Assembly: GCA_039621445.1 (NCBI GenBank)
Contig: CP154956.1
Coordinates: forward strand, 67,526,452 to 67,590,451
Direction: 5' to 3'
DNA length: 64,000 bases
Source: Euglena gracilis
Taxonomy: Eukaryota; Euglenida; Euglenophyceae; Euglenales
Part shown: in pieces, positions 23,891 through 36,096 of the stretch
Layout of the letters: every line of letters begins with the position of its first letter
How positions within the stretch are numbered: the stretch's first letter is position 1
The notes under the pieces: generated by a model
Told to the model about the DNA's origin: nothing
What the model saw: only the letters and a program-made list of their open reading frames with translations
The model's database searches: none
Translations under genes and position numbers: made by a program

Positions 23891-26800
23891 TTTTTTTTTT
23901 TTTTTTTTTTTCTGGGTCCGGGCGGGCCAAACTCATCGTTTCGGGCAAAAAGGTTTTTTGTAGTTTTTCGACTTTTTTGACCCGGTTTTGACCCGAAGTC
24001 AATGGGTCGGCGGCCCAAAACGGGGCGCTGGCGGGTCGAAAAACGCTCGTTTTCGGCTCAAAAACAGTTTTCCTGGGTCCGGGAGGCCAAAAAACATCGT
24101 TTCGGGCAAAAAAATTTTTTTGATTTTTTTCGACTTTTTTTGACCCGGTTTTGACCCAAAGTCAATGGGTCGGCGGCCCAAAACGGGGCGCTGGCGGGTC
24201 GAAAAACGCTCGTTTTCGGCTCAAAAACAGTTTGTCTGGATCCGGGACGCCAAAAAACATCGTTTTCGGGCAAAAAATTTTTTTTCGATTTTTTTCGACT
24301 TTTTTCGACCCGGTTTTGACCCAAATCAATGGGTCGGCGGCCCAAAACGGGGCGCTGGCGGGTCGAAAAACGCTCGTTTTCGGCTCAAAAACAGTTTTTT
24401 TTTTTTTTTTTTGCCAAAAAACATCGTTTCGGGCAAAAAATTTTTTTTCGATTTTTTTCGACTTTTTCGACCCGGTTTTGACCCAAAGTCAATGGGTCGG
24501 CGGCCCAAAACGGGGCGCTGGCGGGTCGAAAAACGCTCGTTTTCGGCTCGAAAACAGTTTTTTTTTTTTTTTTTTTTTTTTTTCTTTTTTCGTTTCGGGC
24601 AAAAAAAAATTTTTCGATTTTTTTCGACTTTTTTGACCCGGTTTTGACCCAAATTCAATGGGTCGGCGGCCCAAAACGGGGCGCTGGCGGGTCGAAAAAC
24701 GCTCGTTTTCGGCTCAAAAACAGTTTTTTTGGGTCCGGGAGGCCAAAGAACATAGTTTCGGGTAAAATAGTTTTTTGATTTTTTTCGACTTTTTTGACCC
24801 GGTTTTGACCCAAAGTCAATGGGTCGGCGGCCCAAAACGGGGCGCTGGCGGGTCGAAAAACGCTCGTTTTCGGCTCAAAAACAGTTTTTCTTTCGGCCAA
24901 AAACATCGTTTCGGGCAAAAAATTTTTTTTTTTTATTTTTTTTCGACTTTTTCGACCCGGTTTTGACCCAAAGTCAATGGGTCGGCGGCCCAAAACGGGG
25001 CGCTGGCGGGTCGAAAAACGCTCGTTTTCGGCTCAAAAACAGTTTTTCCGGGTCCGGGAGGCCAAAAAACATCGTTTCGGGCAAAAAAAATTTTTTTTGA
25101 TTTTTTTCGACTTTTTCGACCCGGTTTTGACCCAAAGTCAATGGGTCGGCGGCCCAAAACGGGGCGCTGGCGGGTCGAAAAACGCTCGTTTTCGGCTCAA
25201 AAACAGTTTTTCCGGGTCCGGGAGGCCAAAAAACATCGTTTCGGGCAAAAAAATTTTTTTTTTTTTTTTCGACTTTTTTGACCCGGTTTTGACCCAAAGT
25301 CAATGGGTCGGCGGCCCAAAACGGGGCGCTGGTGGGTCGAAAAACGCTCGTTTTCGGCTCAAAAAAAAAACAGTTTTTTTTTTTTTTTTTTTTTTCCGGG
25401 TTGAGGCCCAAAACAAAAAATCGTTGGGGCCAAAAAAAATTTCCGGGTCGGGAGGCCCCAAAACAACATCGTTTTGGGCAAAAAAAGTTCCCTAAAAAAA
25501 AAAAAAAAAAAAAATTTTTTTTTGATTTTTTTCGACTTTTTTGACCCGGTTTTGACCCAAAGTCAATGGGTCGGCGGCCCAAAACGGGGCGCTGGCGGGT
25601 CGAAAAACGCTCGTTTTCGGCTCAAAAACAGTTTTTCTCCGGGTCCGGGAGGCCAAAAACATCGTTTCGGGCAAAAAATATTTTATTTTTTTTTATTTTT
25701 TTGACACGGTTTTGACCCAAAGTCAATGGGTCGGCGGTCCAAAACGGGGCGCTGGCGGTTAGAAAAAAGCTAGTTTTTGGTTCAAAAAGAGTTTTTTTCC
25801 GGGTCCGGGAGGCCCAAAAAACATCGTTTCGGGCAAAAAAAATTTTTTTTTTTTTTTTTTTTTGACCCGGTTTTGACTCAAAGTCAATGGGTCGGCGGCC
25901 CAAAACGGGGCGCTGGCGGGTCGAAAAACGCTCGTTTTCGGCTCAAAAACAGTTTTTTCCGGGTCCGGGAGGCCAAAAAACATCGTTTCGGGCAAAAAAT
26001 TTTTTTTGATTTTTTTCGACTTTTTTGACCCGGTTTTGACCCAAAGTCAATGGGTCGGCGGCCCAAAACGGGGCGCTGGCGGGTCGAAAAACGCTCGTTT
26101 TTGGCTCAAAAACAGGTTTTCCGGGTCCGGGAGGCCAAAAAACATCGTTTCGGGCAAAAATTTTTTTTTTGATTTTTTTCGACTTTTTTGACCCGGTTTT
26201 GACCCAAAGTCAATGGGTCGGCACCCAAAACGGGGCGCTGGCGGGTCGAAAAACGCTCGTTTTCGGCTCAAAAACACAAAAACATCGTTTCGGGCAAAAA
26301 AAATTTTTTTGATTTTTTTCGACTTTTTTGACCCGGTTTTGACCCAAAGTCAATGGGTCGGCGGCCCAAAACGGGGCGCTGGCGGGTCGAAAAACGCTCG
26401 TTTTCGGCTCAAAAACAGTTTTTTCCGGGTCCGGGAGGCCAAAAAACATCGTTTCGGGCAAAAAATTTTTTTTGATTTTTTTCGACTTTTTCGACCCGGT
26501 TTTGACTCAAAATCAATGGGTCGGCGGCCCAAAACGGGGCGCTGGCGGGTCGAAAAACGCTCGTTTTTGGCTCAAAAACAGGTTTTCCGGGTCCGGGAGG
26601 CCAAAAAACATCGTTTCGGGCAAAAAAATTTTTTTTGATTTTTTTCGACTTTTTGACCCGGTTTTGACCCAAAATCAATGGGTCGGCGGCCCAAAACGGG
26701 GCGCTGGCGGGTCGAAAAACGCTCGTTTTCGGCTCAAAAACAGTTTTTCCGGGTCCGGGAGGCCAAAAAAACATCGTTTCGGGCAAAAAAAATTTTTTTG

Positions 26801-28270
26801 ATTTTTTTCGACTTTTTTGACCCGGTTTTGACCCAAAGTCAATGGGTCGGCGGCCCAAAACGGGGCGCTGGCGGGTCGAAAAACGCGCGTTTTCGGCTCA
26901 AAAACAGTTTTTCTGGTGGGTCCGGGAGCCAAACAATCGTGCGGGCAAAAAAAATTCGAAAAAAAATTTCTTGATTTTGTTCGACCTTTTTTGACCCGGT
27001 TTTGACACAAAGTCAATGGGTCGGCGCGCCAAAACGGGGCGCTGGCGGGTCGAAAAACGCTCGTTTTCGGCTCAAAACAGTTTTTCCGGGTCCGGGAGGC
27101 CAAAAAACTTCGTTTCGGGGAAAAAAAATTTTTTTTTCGACTTTTTTGACCCGGTTTTGACCCAAAGTCAATGGGTCGGCGGCCCAAAACGGGGCGCTGG
27201 CGGGTCGAAAAACGCTCGTTTTCGGCTCAAAAACAGTTTTTCCGGGTCCGGGAGGCCAAAAAACATCGTTTCGGGCAAAAAAATTTTTTTTGATTTTTTT
27301 CGACTTTTTTGACCCGGTTTTGACCCAAAGTCAATGGGTCGGCGGCCCAAAACGGGGCGCTGGCGGGTCGAAAAACGCTCGTTTTCGGCTCAAAAACAGT
27401 TTTTCTGGGTAGGGGAGGCCCAAAAACATAGTTTCGGGCAAAATTTTTTTTTCGATTTTTTTTGACTTTTTTTGACCCGGTTTTGACCCAAAGTCAATGG
27501 GTCGGCTGCCCAAAACGGGGCGCTGGCGGGTCGAAAAACGCTCGTTTTCGGCTCAAAAACAGTTTTTCCGGGTCCGGGAGGCCAAAAAACATCGTTTCGA
27601 GCAAAAAAAAAATTTTTTATTTTTTTCGACTTTTTTGACCCGGTTTTGACCCAAAGTCAATGGGTCGGCGGCCCAAAACGGGGCGCTGGCGGGTCGAAAA
27701 ACGCTCGTTTTCGGCTCAAAAACAGTTTTTCCAGATCCGGGAAGACCAAAAACATCGTTTCGGGCAAAAAAAAATTTTCGATTTTTTTCGACTTTTTTGG
27801 CCCAGTTTTGGCCCGAAAGCAAAGGGGTGGCGGCCCAAAACGGGGCGCTGGCGGGTCGAAAAACGCTCGTTTTCGGCTGAAAAACAGATTTTTTCGGGAG
27901 GCCAAAAAACATCGTTTCGGGCAAAAAAATTTTTTCGATTTTTTTCGACTTTTTGACCCGGTTTTGACCCAAAGTCAATGGGTCTGCGGCCCAAAATGGG
28001 GCGCTGTTGGGTCGAAGAACTCTCTTTTTCTGCTCAAACACAGTTTTTCTGGTTTCGTTTTTCCAAAATACATCGTTTCGGGCAAAAAAAATTTTTTTGA
28101 TTTTTTTCGACTTTTTTGACCCGGTTTTGGCCCGAAGTCAATGCGTCGGCGGCCCAAAACGGGGCGCTGGCGGGTCGAAAAACGCTCATTTTCGGCTCGA
28201 AAACAGTTTTTCTTTTTCCGGGAGGCCAAAAAACATCGTTTTGGGCAAAAAAAAATTTTTCGATTTTTTT

Positions 28271-28915
28271 GGACTTTTTTGGCCAAAAATGGCTAAGTCG
28301 AACAGTGGAAAAAGTGTACAAAATGGCCTAAATTGGCCGAAAAACGGCCGTATCTCGGGCTGGGCGGGGAGTTAAGGGGAAACCAAAATCCCAGTAGATA
28401 CAGCGTTCCAAGGGCTTCAATTTAGGTCTGTGGACATTTCTTTTGATTTTGCATCATTTTCGAGAAATTTTGAAAACATCGATTTTTTGACCCCCCACCC
28501 CCCGAAAACGGCTAAGTCGAACAGAGGGAAAAGTGTACAAAACGGCCATCCGGGCCGAAAACGGCCGTATCTCGGGCTAGGCGGTGAGTTAAAGGGAAAC
28601 CAAAATCCCAGTAGATACAGCGTTCCAAGGGCTTCAATTTAGGTCTCTGGACATTTCCTTTGATTTTGCATCATTTTCGAGAAATTTTGACCCCCCCCCC
28701 CCCGAAAACAGCTAAGTCGAACAGCGGGAAAAGTGTACAAAACGGCCATCCGGGCCGAAAACGGCCGTATCTCGGGCTAGGCGGGGAGTTGCGGGGAAAT
28801 CAAAATACCGGTGGATGGGGCGTTCCAAGGGCTTCAAATCAGGTCTCCGGACATTTCCCTTGATTTGGCTTCATTTTGGAGATATTTTGAAAATTGACAT
28901 TTTTTTGGCCGAAAT
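28271..28915 (+). repeat. Array-end module, three tandem units
   Basis: Three copies (starting about 28,280, 28,502 and 28,706) share GGCTAAGTCGAACAG, ACGGCCGTATCTCGGGCT, CAGCGTTCCAAGGGCTTCAA (GGGGCGTTCC in the third) and TTTTGGAGA/TTTCGAGA near their ends. Period is about 205-225 nt. They close the 163-bp array on its right side. Confidence 0.8.
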
Positions 28916-28969
28916 GGCAGAGTCCAAAGAGGGGGGGGGGTGGGCCGATCCTACCCAGTTTGGACCCCT

Positions 28970-29211
28970 TCGCGCGTGAATAACTCGGGCCTGGCGGGGA
29001 GTTGGGGGTCAACCCCGGGTGATTCGGAAACTAGGAATCCAGTCGCTCGTGACTGAAAAAAATTTTTCGGGAACGGGGCCGGGATCATGGTGATAATCCG
29101 CCGGTTCCCGAGGTGGCCCCGAGGGGGGGGGGAGGGGGGGGGGTTCGGGGGGGGTTTTCCCCCAGTGGTAAGCTTCGCTCTTACCCATAAAGGGATAAGA
29201 GCTCAGCGACC
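28970..29211 (+). repeat. Variant hairpin module, right inverted copy
   Basis: This matches the reverse complement of 121-357 in order and sequence: AATAACTCGGGCCTGGCGGG, ATCATGGTGATAATCCGCCG, a G tract, then GGTAAGCTT and CCCATAAAGGGATAAGAG. It stops in the hairpin loop at CAGCGAC and runs into a C tract. Confidence 0.8.
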
Positions 29212-29219
29212 CCCCCCCT

Positions 29220-29256
<37 letters not shown>

Positions 29257-30535
29257 CTTGGCCCCCCCCCCCCCCCCCCCCCCACCCCCTGAGTAGGCTC
29301 GGGCCCCCGAGGATTATCGATGTGATTGGATTTCGGGACCCGAAAGGTTAATAGCCTATAGGTTAGGAGACGGTCCCTAGTTTGTCCAGAGCCCTTAGGT
29401 TGCCCGCAACTCCGCGCCAGTCCGGAGATGTGGCGCGAGCAAAAAAGTTGTCTACCGTTTTTTTTTCTGGGGAAATTGCAGGGTCATTTTGGGGTCAAAA
29501 AATCGAAAAATTCGAAATATCTCCAAAACGCTGGGGAGTTGAGAAAAAGTAAAGAGGACGTCATTCCACAACTTTGGGACGCCCGATCGATCGGTATGCG
29601 CGCTTTGGGCCAACTCCCCGCCTAGCCCGAGATACGCCCGTTTTGGGGTTTTGGGCCAGTTGGGCCAGTTTTGGCCATTTCGGGCCCGTTCGGGGCCCAA
29701 AACCGTAATTTGCCCGTATCTCGGGCTAGACGGGGAGTTGGAGCCCAAACCAGGAGGTCAATCATTAGGTTTAGGGGGGGTTTTGACCGTTTTTTTGGGG
29801 TTCCCGGGGTATGGTTGTGCCATTTGGCCCTTTTTTGGGTGATCCGGGGACCCTGCAAGGGTGCGAGGGCCGCCGGGATTGGGGTCACAAAAATCGAAAA
29901 TTTCCCAGTTTTGGGTTCTTGCGGGGACCCCTGCCCGCACCCGGAAAAAAGAGCTGGGCGAGGGGGGTCGGGTTGGCAGCCGGGAAAACGAAATTTTTCA
30001 AAGAGAATTTTTTTTCGCCAAAAACAACTGTTTTGCGGTCACTTTTTGTCACCCCGTTTGGAGCCGACCGATGATTTTGGGTCAAAACCGGGGTTCAAAA
30101 AGTCGAAAAAAATCGTAAAAAAATTTTTCGCCCAAAAGGCCTCCCGGACCCGGAAAAAGTGTTTTTGAGCTGAAAATGAGCGTTTTTCGACCCGCCAGCG
30201 CCCCGTTTTGGTTCGCCAACCCATTGACTTTGGGTCAAAACCGGGTCAAAAAAGTCGAAAAATATCGAAAATTTTTTTTTGCCCAAAACGATGTTATTTG
30301 GCCTCCTGGACCCGGAAAACATGTTTTTGAGCTGAAAATGAGCGTTTTTCGCCGGCCGAGCCGGAATGGTCCCCCAAAGAGCTCAGCTCTACGTCACACC
30401 CTGGTCGCTGAGCTCTTATCTCTTTAGAGTAAGAGCGAAGCTTACCACCCCCCCGAAACCCCCCCCTGACCCCCCCCCCCCCCCGCCCCCCCCGCCCCCC
30501 CCCCCCCCCGTCCCCGCCCCCCCCTGAGTAGGCTC
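29212..30535 (-). repeat. Higher-order repeat unit R1 (inverted)
   Basis: From here to 46.85 kb the unit order is reversed relative to the left block: C tract (29,212-29,283), the ATTATCGATGTGATTGG tail, the TTGTCTACCGTTTTTTTT block, TCTCGGGC modules, monomers (30,060-30,350), hairpin module (about 30,369-30,449) and C tract. Confidence 0.85.
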
Positions 30536-31555
30536 GGGCCCCCCGAGGATTATCGATGTGACCTGATTTCGGGACCCGAAAGGTTAATAGCCTATAGGTT
30601 AGGAGACGGTCCCTAGTTTGTCCAGAGCCCTTAGGTTGCCCGCAACTCCGCGCCAGGCCGGAGATCTGGCCCGAGCAAAAAAGTTGTCTACCGTTTTTTT
30701 TAAAAAAAAATATTATTAGAAAGGCAAAAGGGGTCATTTTTGGGGTCAAAAAATCGAAAAATTCAAAATATCTCGAAAACGCGGGGGAGTTGAGAAAAAC
30801 TAAAGAGTACCTCATTCCACAACTTTGGGACGCCCTATCCACCGGTATTCGCAGTTCGGGCCAACTCCCCGCCTAGCCCGAGATACGGCCGTTTTTCGGT
30901 CCAAATGGCCGTTTTGCGCACTTTTCCCACTGTCCGACTTAGCCGTTTTCGGGCCAAAAAGTCGAAAAAAATCGAAAAATTTTTTTCGCCCAAAACCATG
31001 TTTTTTGGCCTCCCGGACCCGGAAAAAGTGTTTTTGAGCTGAAAATGAGCGTTTTTCGACTCGCCAGCGCCCCGTTTTGGTTCGCCAACCCATTGACTTT
31101 GGGTCAAAACTGGGTCAAAAAAGTCGAAAAAAATCGAAAAAAATTTTTTCGCCCAAAACCATGTTTTTTGGCCTCCCGGACCCGGAAAAAGCGTTTTTGA
31201 GCTGAAAATGAGCGTTTTTCGACCCGCCAGGGCCCCTTTTTGGGCCGCCAACCCATTGATTTGGGGTCAAAACCGGGTCAAAAAAGTCGAAAAATATCGA
31301 AAAAAATTTTTTTGCCCAAAACCATGTTTTTGAGCCTCCTTGACCCGGAAAACATGTTTTTGAGCTGAAAATGAGCGTTTTTCGCCGGCCGAGCCGGAAT
31401 GGTCCCCCAAAGAGCTCAGCTCTACGTCACACCCTGGTCGCTGAGCTCTTATCTCTTTAGAGTAAGAGCGAAGCTTACCACCCCCCCGAAACCCCCCCCT
31501 GACCCCCCCCCGCCCCCCCCCCGCCCCCCCCCGCCCCCCGCCCCCCCCCCCCTGA
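30536..31555 (-). repeat. Higher-order repeat unit R2 (inverted)
   Basis: A compact unit of about 1.0 kb with the tail, one TCTCGG-type module, three monomers (30,950-31,395) carrying GCTGAAAATGAGCG, the hairpin module (about 31,401-31,482) and a C tract. Confidence 0.85.
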
Positions 31556-32605
31556 GTAGGCTCGGGCACCCGCGGATTATCGATGTGATTGATTTCGGGA
31601 CCCAAAAGGTTAATAGCCTATAGGTTAGGAGACGATCCATAGTGTGTCCAGATCCCTTAGGTTGCCCGCAACTCCTCGCCAGTCCGGAGATATGGCCGGA
31701 GCAAAAAAGTTGTCTACCGTTTTTTTTCCAAAGAAAATTTGTTGGACTGGCAAAAGGGGTCATTTTTGGGGTCAAAAAATCGAAAAATTCAAAATATCTC
31801 GAAAACGCCGGGGAGTTGAGAAAAACTAAAGAGTACCTCATTCCACAACTTTGGGACGCCCTATCCACCGGTATGCGCGGTTTGGGCCAACTCCCCGCCT
31901 GGGCCGAGATATGGCCGTTTTGTGGTTTCGTCAGGGGGGACTCTGCCATTTGGAGCCCAAAACGGGCCAAATAACCAGTTTTTGCAAAATATCTCCAAAA
32001 TGGTGGGGAGTTGAAAAAAATGTCCGGAGACCTAAATTGAAGCCCTTGGAACGCCCTATCTACTGGTATTTTGGTTTTCCTGCAACTCCCCGCCTGGCCC
32101 GAGATACGGCCGTTTTTCGGTCCAAATGGTCGTTTCGTACACTTTTCCCACTGTCCGACTTAGCCGTTTTCGGGCCAAAAAGTCGAAAAAAGTCGAAAAA
32201 ATTTTTTTCGCCCAAAACCATGTTTTTTGGCCTCCCGGACCCGGAAAAAGTGTTTTTGGGCAGAAAATGAGCGTTTTTCGACCCGCCAGCGCCCCGTTTT
32301 GGTTCGCCAACCCATTGACTTTGGGTCAAACCCGGGTCAAAAAAGTCGAAAAATATCGAAATTTTTTTTGCCCAAAACCATGTTTTTTGGCCTCCAGGAC
32401 CCGGAAAACATGTTTTTGAGCTGAAAATGAGCGTTTTTCGCCGGCCGGGCCGGAATGGTCCCCCAAAGAGCTCAGCTCTACGTCACACCCTGGTCGCTGA
32501 GCTCTTATCTCTTTAGAGTAAGAGCGAAGCTTACCACCGGGGCCGGAGGGGGGGCCCGCCCCCCCCGCCCGCCCCGCCCCCCCCCCCGCCCCCCGCCCCC
32601 CCCTG
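31556..32605 (-). repeat. Higher-order repeat unit R3 (inverted)
   Basis: Same order as R2, with an extra ATCTCCAAAATGGTGGGGAG module at about 31,985. The hairpin module is at about 32,458-32,538. Confidence 0.85.
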
Positions 32606-33645
32606 AGTAGGCTCGGGGCACCCGAGGATTATCGATGTGATTGGATTTCCGGACCGAAAAGTTAACAGCCGATAGGTTAGGAGACGGTCCCTAGTTTGTG
32701 CAGAGCCCTCATTTTGCCCCTAACTCCCCGCCAGTCCGGAGATATGGCCCGAGCAAAAAAGTTGTCTACCGTTTTTTTCCAAAGAAATTTTGTTGGACCG
32801 GCAACAGGGGGTCATTTTTGGGGTCAAAAAATCGAAAAATTCAAAATATCTCGAAAACGCTAGGGAGTTGAGAAAAACTAAAGAGTACCTCATTCCACAA
32901 CTTTGGGACGCCCTATCCACCGGTATTCGCAGTTTGGGCCAACTCCCCGCCTGGCCCGAGATATGGCCATTTTTCGGTCCAAATGGCCGTTTTGCGCACT
33001 TTTCCCACTGTCCGACTTAGCCGTTTTCGGGCCAAAAAGTCGAAAAAAATCGAAAAAAAATTTTTTTTGCCCAAAACCATGTTTTTTGGCCTCCCGGACC
33101 CGGAAAAAGTGTTTTTGAGCTGAAAATGAGCGTTTTTCGACCCGCCGGCGCCCCGTTTTGGTTCGCCAACCCATTGACTTTGGGTCAAAACTGGGTCAAA
33201 AAAATTGCAAAAAAATCGAAAAAAATTTTTTCGCCCAAAACCATGTTTTTTGGCCTCCCGGACCCGAAAAACATGTTTTTGAGCTGAAAATGAGCGTTTT
33301 TCGACCCGCCAGGGCCCCTTTTTGGGCCGCTAACCCATTGATTTTGGGTCAAAACCGGGTCAAAAAAGTCGAAAAATATCGAAAAAATTTTTCGCCCAAA
33401 ACCATGTTTTTTGGGCCTCATGGACCCGGAAAACATGTTTTTGAGCTGAAAATGATGGTTTTTCGGCGCCCGGGCCGGAATGGTCCCCAAAAGAGCTCAG
33501 CTCTACGTCACAACACCTGGTCGCTGAGCTCTTATCTCTTTAGAGTAAGAGCGCAGCTGACCACCCCCACACCCAAAACCCCCCAGACCCCGCCCCTGAC
33601 CCCCCCCCCCCCCCCCCCCGGAGTAGACCCGGGGCACCCCCCCTG
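32606..33645 (-). repeat. Higher-order repeat unit R4 (inverted)
   Basis: Same order, with the hairpin module at about 33,482-33,565. Its end is mutated: GCAGCTGACC replaces GAAGCTTACC, which removes the HindIII-type AAGCTT seen in most copies. Confidence 0.85.
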
Positions 33646-34404
33646 ATTAGTCTCGGGCACCCGCGGATTATCGATGTGACCTGATTTCCGGACCCAAAAA
33701 GTTAATAGCCTATAGGTTAGGAGAGGGTCCCTAGTTTGTCCAGAGCCTTCACTTTGCCCCCAACTCCCCGCCGGGCCGGAGATATGGCCGGAGCAAAAAA
33801 GTTGTCTACCGTTTTTTTTTCAAAGAAATTTTGTGGGACCGGTAACAGGGGGTCATTTTTGGGGTCAAAAAATCGAAAAATTCAAAATATCTCGAAAACG
33901 CCGGGGAGTTGAGAAAAATCAAAGAGTACCTCATTCCACAACTTTGGGACGCCCTTTCCACCGGTATGCGCGGTTTGGGCCAACTCCCCGCCTGGGCCGA
34001 GATATGGCCGTTTTGTCAGTTCGCCAGGAGGGGGACTCTGCCAAAAACGGGTCATTTTTGGGGTCAAAAAATCGAAAAATTCAAAATATCTCGAAAACGC
34101 TGGGGAGTTGAGAAAAAGTGAAGAGTACCTCATTCCACAACTTTGGGACGCCCTATCCACCGGTATTCGCAGTTTGGGCGAACTCCCCGCCTGGCCCGAA
34201 ATATGGCCGTTTTTCGGTCCAAATGGCCGTTTTGTACACTTTTCCCACTGTCCGACTTAGCCGTTTTCGGGCCAAAAAGTCGAAAAATATCGAAAAATTT
34301 TTTTTCGCCCAAAAGCATGTTTTTTGGCCTCCCGGACCCGGAAAAAGTGGTTTTGAGCTAAAAACGTGTTCAGCCCGCCAAATGCCTGCCCTGAAATTCG
34401 TGGT

Positions 34405-34570
34405 CATGAACACGTTTTCAATGAGGGCATTTGTGGCAATGACACGTTTTCAGTGAAGGCATCCGGGTTCAGGCACGTTTTCAATGAGGGCATTTGTGTC
34501 AATGACACGTTTTCAGTGAAGGCATCCGGGTTCAGGCACGTTTTCAGTGAGGGCATCTGTGGCAACCCTG
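34405..34570 (+). repeat. Subterminal ~30-bp tandem repeats
   Basis: Alternating words GGCATCCGGGTTCAGGCACG and GGCATTTGTGGCAATGACACG-like units share CACGTTTTCA. A second block at about 35,238-35,370 in the other half of the element has the same words. Such subterminal arrays often bind the transposition machinery; that role is inference. Confidence 0.7.
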
Positions 34571-35159
34571 AGTAAAAAGCAAAAAACACTATCATGAAAA
34601 ATCGGCGTGTGGTTGCGAGGCCGGGTGGTCCTCAACGAGTGAGGCGGGTCGGGGGCACTCTACAACACAACAGAAGGCTAGGTTGCCTTGGAGCACAACG
34701 AAACAGAGTGGCGGACATCACGGCACACGACACGCTTTACACAAAGAAACCGTGTTTGGGCCGATTTCGAGACTTTAAAAGTCTTAAATCTTCGCCCAAA
34801 ACACGGTTTCAAACAAGAACAGTGTTTTGGGCCAAGGTTTTAGGGGGGCCCAGGGGCGACCGCGGCGCCTTCGGCGTCGCGGTCCCCGCCCCTGGGCTCC
34901 CCCTAAGTCTTGGCCCGAACACAGTTTCTTGACACAAAAGAGCCATACTTTGGCTCTTTTGCCAAATCTTGGCAATGAAAATGATATGCCAATCACAGAC
35001 AACTTTGTTCACAGACAACTTTGTTTGTTTGGCGTCACAGACAACTTTGTTCAGCTCCACACAATTTGGATTTTTGGGAATGGCAACACCACAAAAACCA
35101 CATTTCTCGTGTTTTATTGGCAGTCTTTGTTGGACACAGCACGAGGCCATGGGGGGGGT

Positions 35160-35216
35160 CCTAGGGGGTCAGGGCAAAAGACCATTCACAAAGCTTGCCG
35201 ATGCGTTTGGCCTCAT
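35160..35216 (-). pseudogene. Remnant of the MAKR small-protein gene
   Basis: On the minus strand GCCAAACGCATCGGCAAGC and TTTGTGAATGGTCTTTTGCC match the first 13 codons of the intact reading frame at 52,571. Here the start codon reads GAG instead of ATG and one base is inserted (GCATCGGC against GCACGGC), shifting the frame. All sequence beyond the LLP codons is deleted. This shows that copy 1 of the element cannot make the protein. Confidence 0.6.
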
Positions 35217-36045
35217 CGAAAACAGGCTGGGTTCAGCTGAGGGCATTTGTGGCAATGACACGTTTTCAGTGAAGGCATCCGGGTTCAGGCACGTTTTCAG
35301 TGAGGGCATTTGTGTCAATGACACGTTTTCAGTGAAGGCATCCGGGTTCAGGCACGTTTTCAGTGAGGGCGCCGTTTTTTGGGTCCGAATTTCACAAATT
35401 GGCATTTTTGACCCCTTGCGTGAATCATGACCACGAATTTCAGGGCAGGCATTTGGCGGGCTCTGAAAACGTTTTTAAACAAATTGTGGCTGAGCCCAGA
35501 TTTCAGCCTGAAAACGTGTTCAGGGGCCCCTTTCGGGGGCCCCTGGCTGAACACGTTTTCAGGCTGAAATCTGGGCTCAGCCACAATTTGTGTATAGAAA
35601 ATGAGCGTTTTTCGACCCGCCAGCGCCCCGTTTTGGTTGGACAACCCATTGACTTTGGGTCAAAACCGGGTCAAAAAAGTCGAAAAAAATCGAAAAAAAA
35701 TTTTCGCCCAAAACCATGTTTTTTTGGCCTCCCGGACCCAGAAAAACTGTTTTTGAGCTGAAAATGAGAGTTTTTCGACCCGCCAGGTCCCCTTTTTGGT
35801 TGGACAACCCATTGACTTTGGCTCAAAACCGGGTCAAAAAATTCGAAAAAATTCGAAAAAAAATTTTGGCCCAAAACGATGTTTTATGGTCTCCCGGACC
35901 CAGAAAACATGTTTTTGGGCCGAAAATGAGCGTTTTTCGCAGGCCGGGCCGGAGTGGTCCCCCAAAGAGCTCAGCTCTACGTCACACCCTGGTCGCTGAG
36001 CTCTTATCTCTTTAGAGTAAGAGCGAAGCTTACCACCCCCCCCCG

Positions 36046-36096
<51 letters not shown>

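Larger units (their letters stand above)
12111..28270 (+). repeat. Tandem array of ~163-bp satellite monomers
   Basis: About 100 head-to-tail copies run through this interval. Each monomer reads ATGGGTCGGCGGCCCAAAAC, GGGGCGCTGGCGGGTCG, AACGCTCGTTTTCGGCTC, a CAG-T tract, GGGTCCGGGAGGCC, CATCGTTTCGGGC, an A run followed by a T run, TTCGACTTTTTTGACCC and GACCCAAAGTCA. Consecutive CAATGGG starts are 160-166 nt apart; for example 16,266 to 16,428 is 162. Copies are far more alike than monomers in the flanks, which use GCTCATTTTC and CATGGTTTTGGGC. The length is close to that of nucleosomal DNA, as in many centromeric satellites; a centromeric role is inference. 163 is not a multiple of three, and long frames on both strands arise because all phases lack stops. 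Confidence 0.95.
34361..35596 (-). mobile_element. Palindrome-tailed element, copy 1 (internally deleted)
   Basis: The body is flanked by inverted repeats containing GCCTGCCCTGAAATTCGTGG (about 34,372-34,409 and 35,427-35,466). A near-perfect palindrome follows at 35,479-35,591. The body holds ~30-bp CACGTTTTCAGTGA repeats near both ends, a nested foldback sequence (34,757-34,935) and three CACAGACAACTTTGTT repeats. Strand is given by the remnant of the small-protein gene. It is an inverted near copy of 51,597-53,557 but lacks about 250 bp of that copy. It sits in a satellite monomer with AAAA on both sides, so any target duplication is only about 4 bp. Confidence 0.8.

Noticed and set aside
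12111-28270. Many 60-285-codon frames with repeated residues such as MGRRPKTGRWRVEKRSF
   Set aside because: They recur with the 163-bp monomer on both strands and shift frame every unit, so they reflect a stop-free satellite and not a protein family.
12111-28270. CRISPR-like regular repeats
   Set aside because: The whole 163-bp unit repeats with no unique spacers, and the setting is eukaryotic.
34594-35240. Long frame starting MKNRRVVARPGG, also present reversed at 52,836-53,387
   Set aside because: Its presence in both copies follows from the element duplication. In copy 2 the frame overlaps the MAKR gene on the opposite strand, and the reading crosses a foldback repeat.
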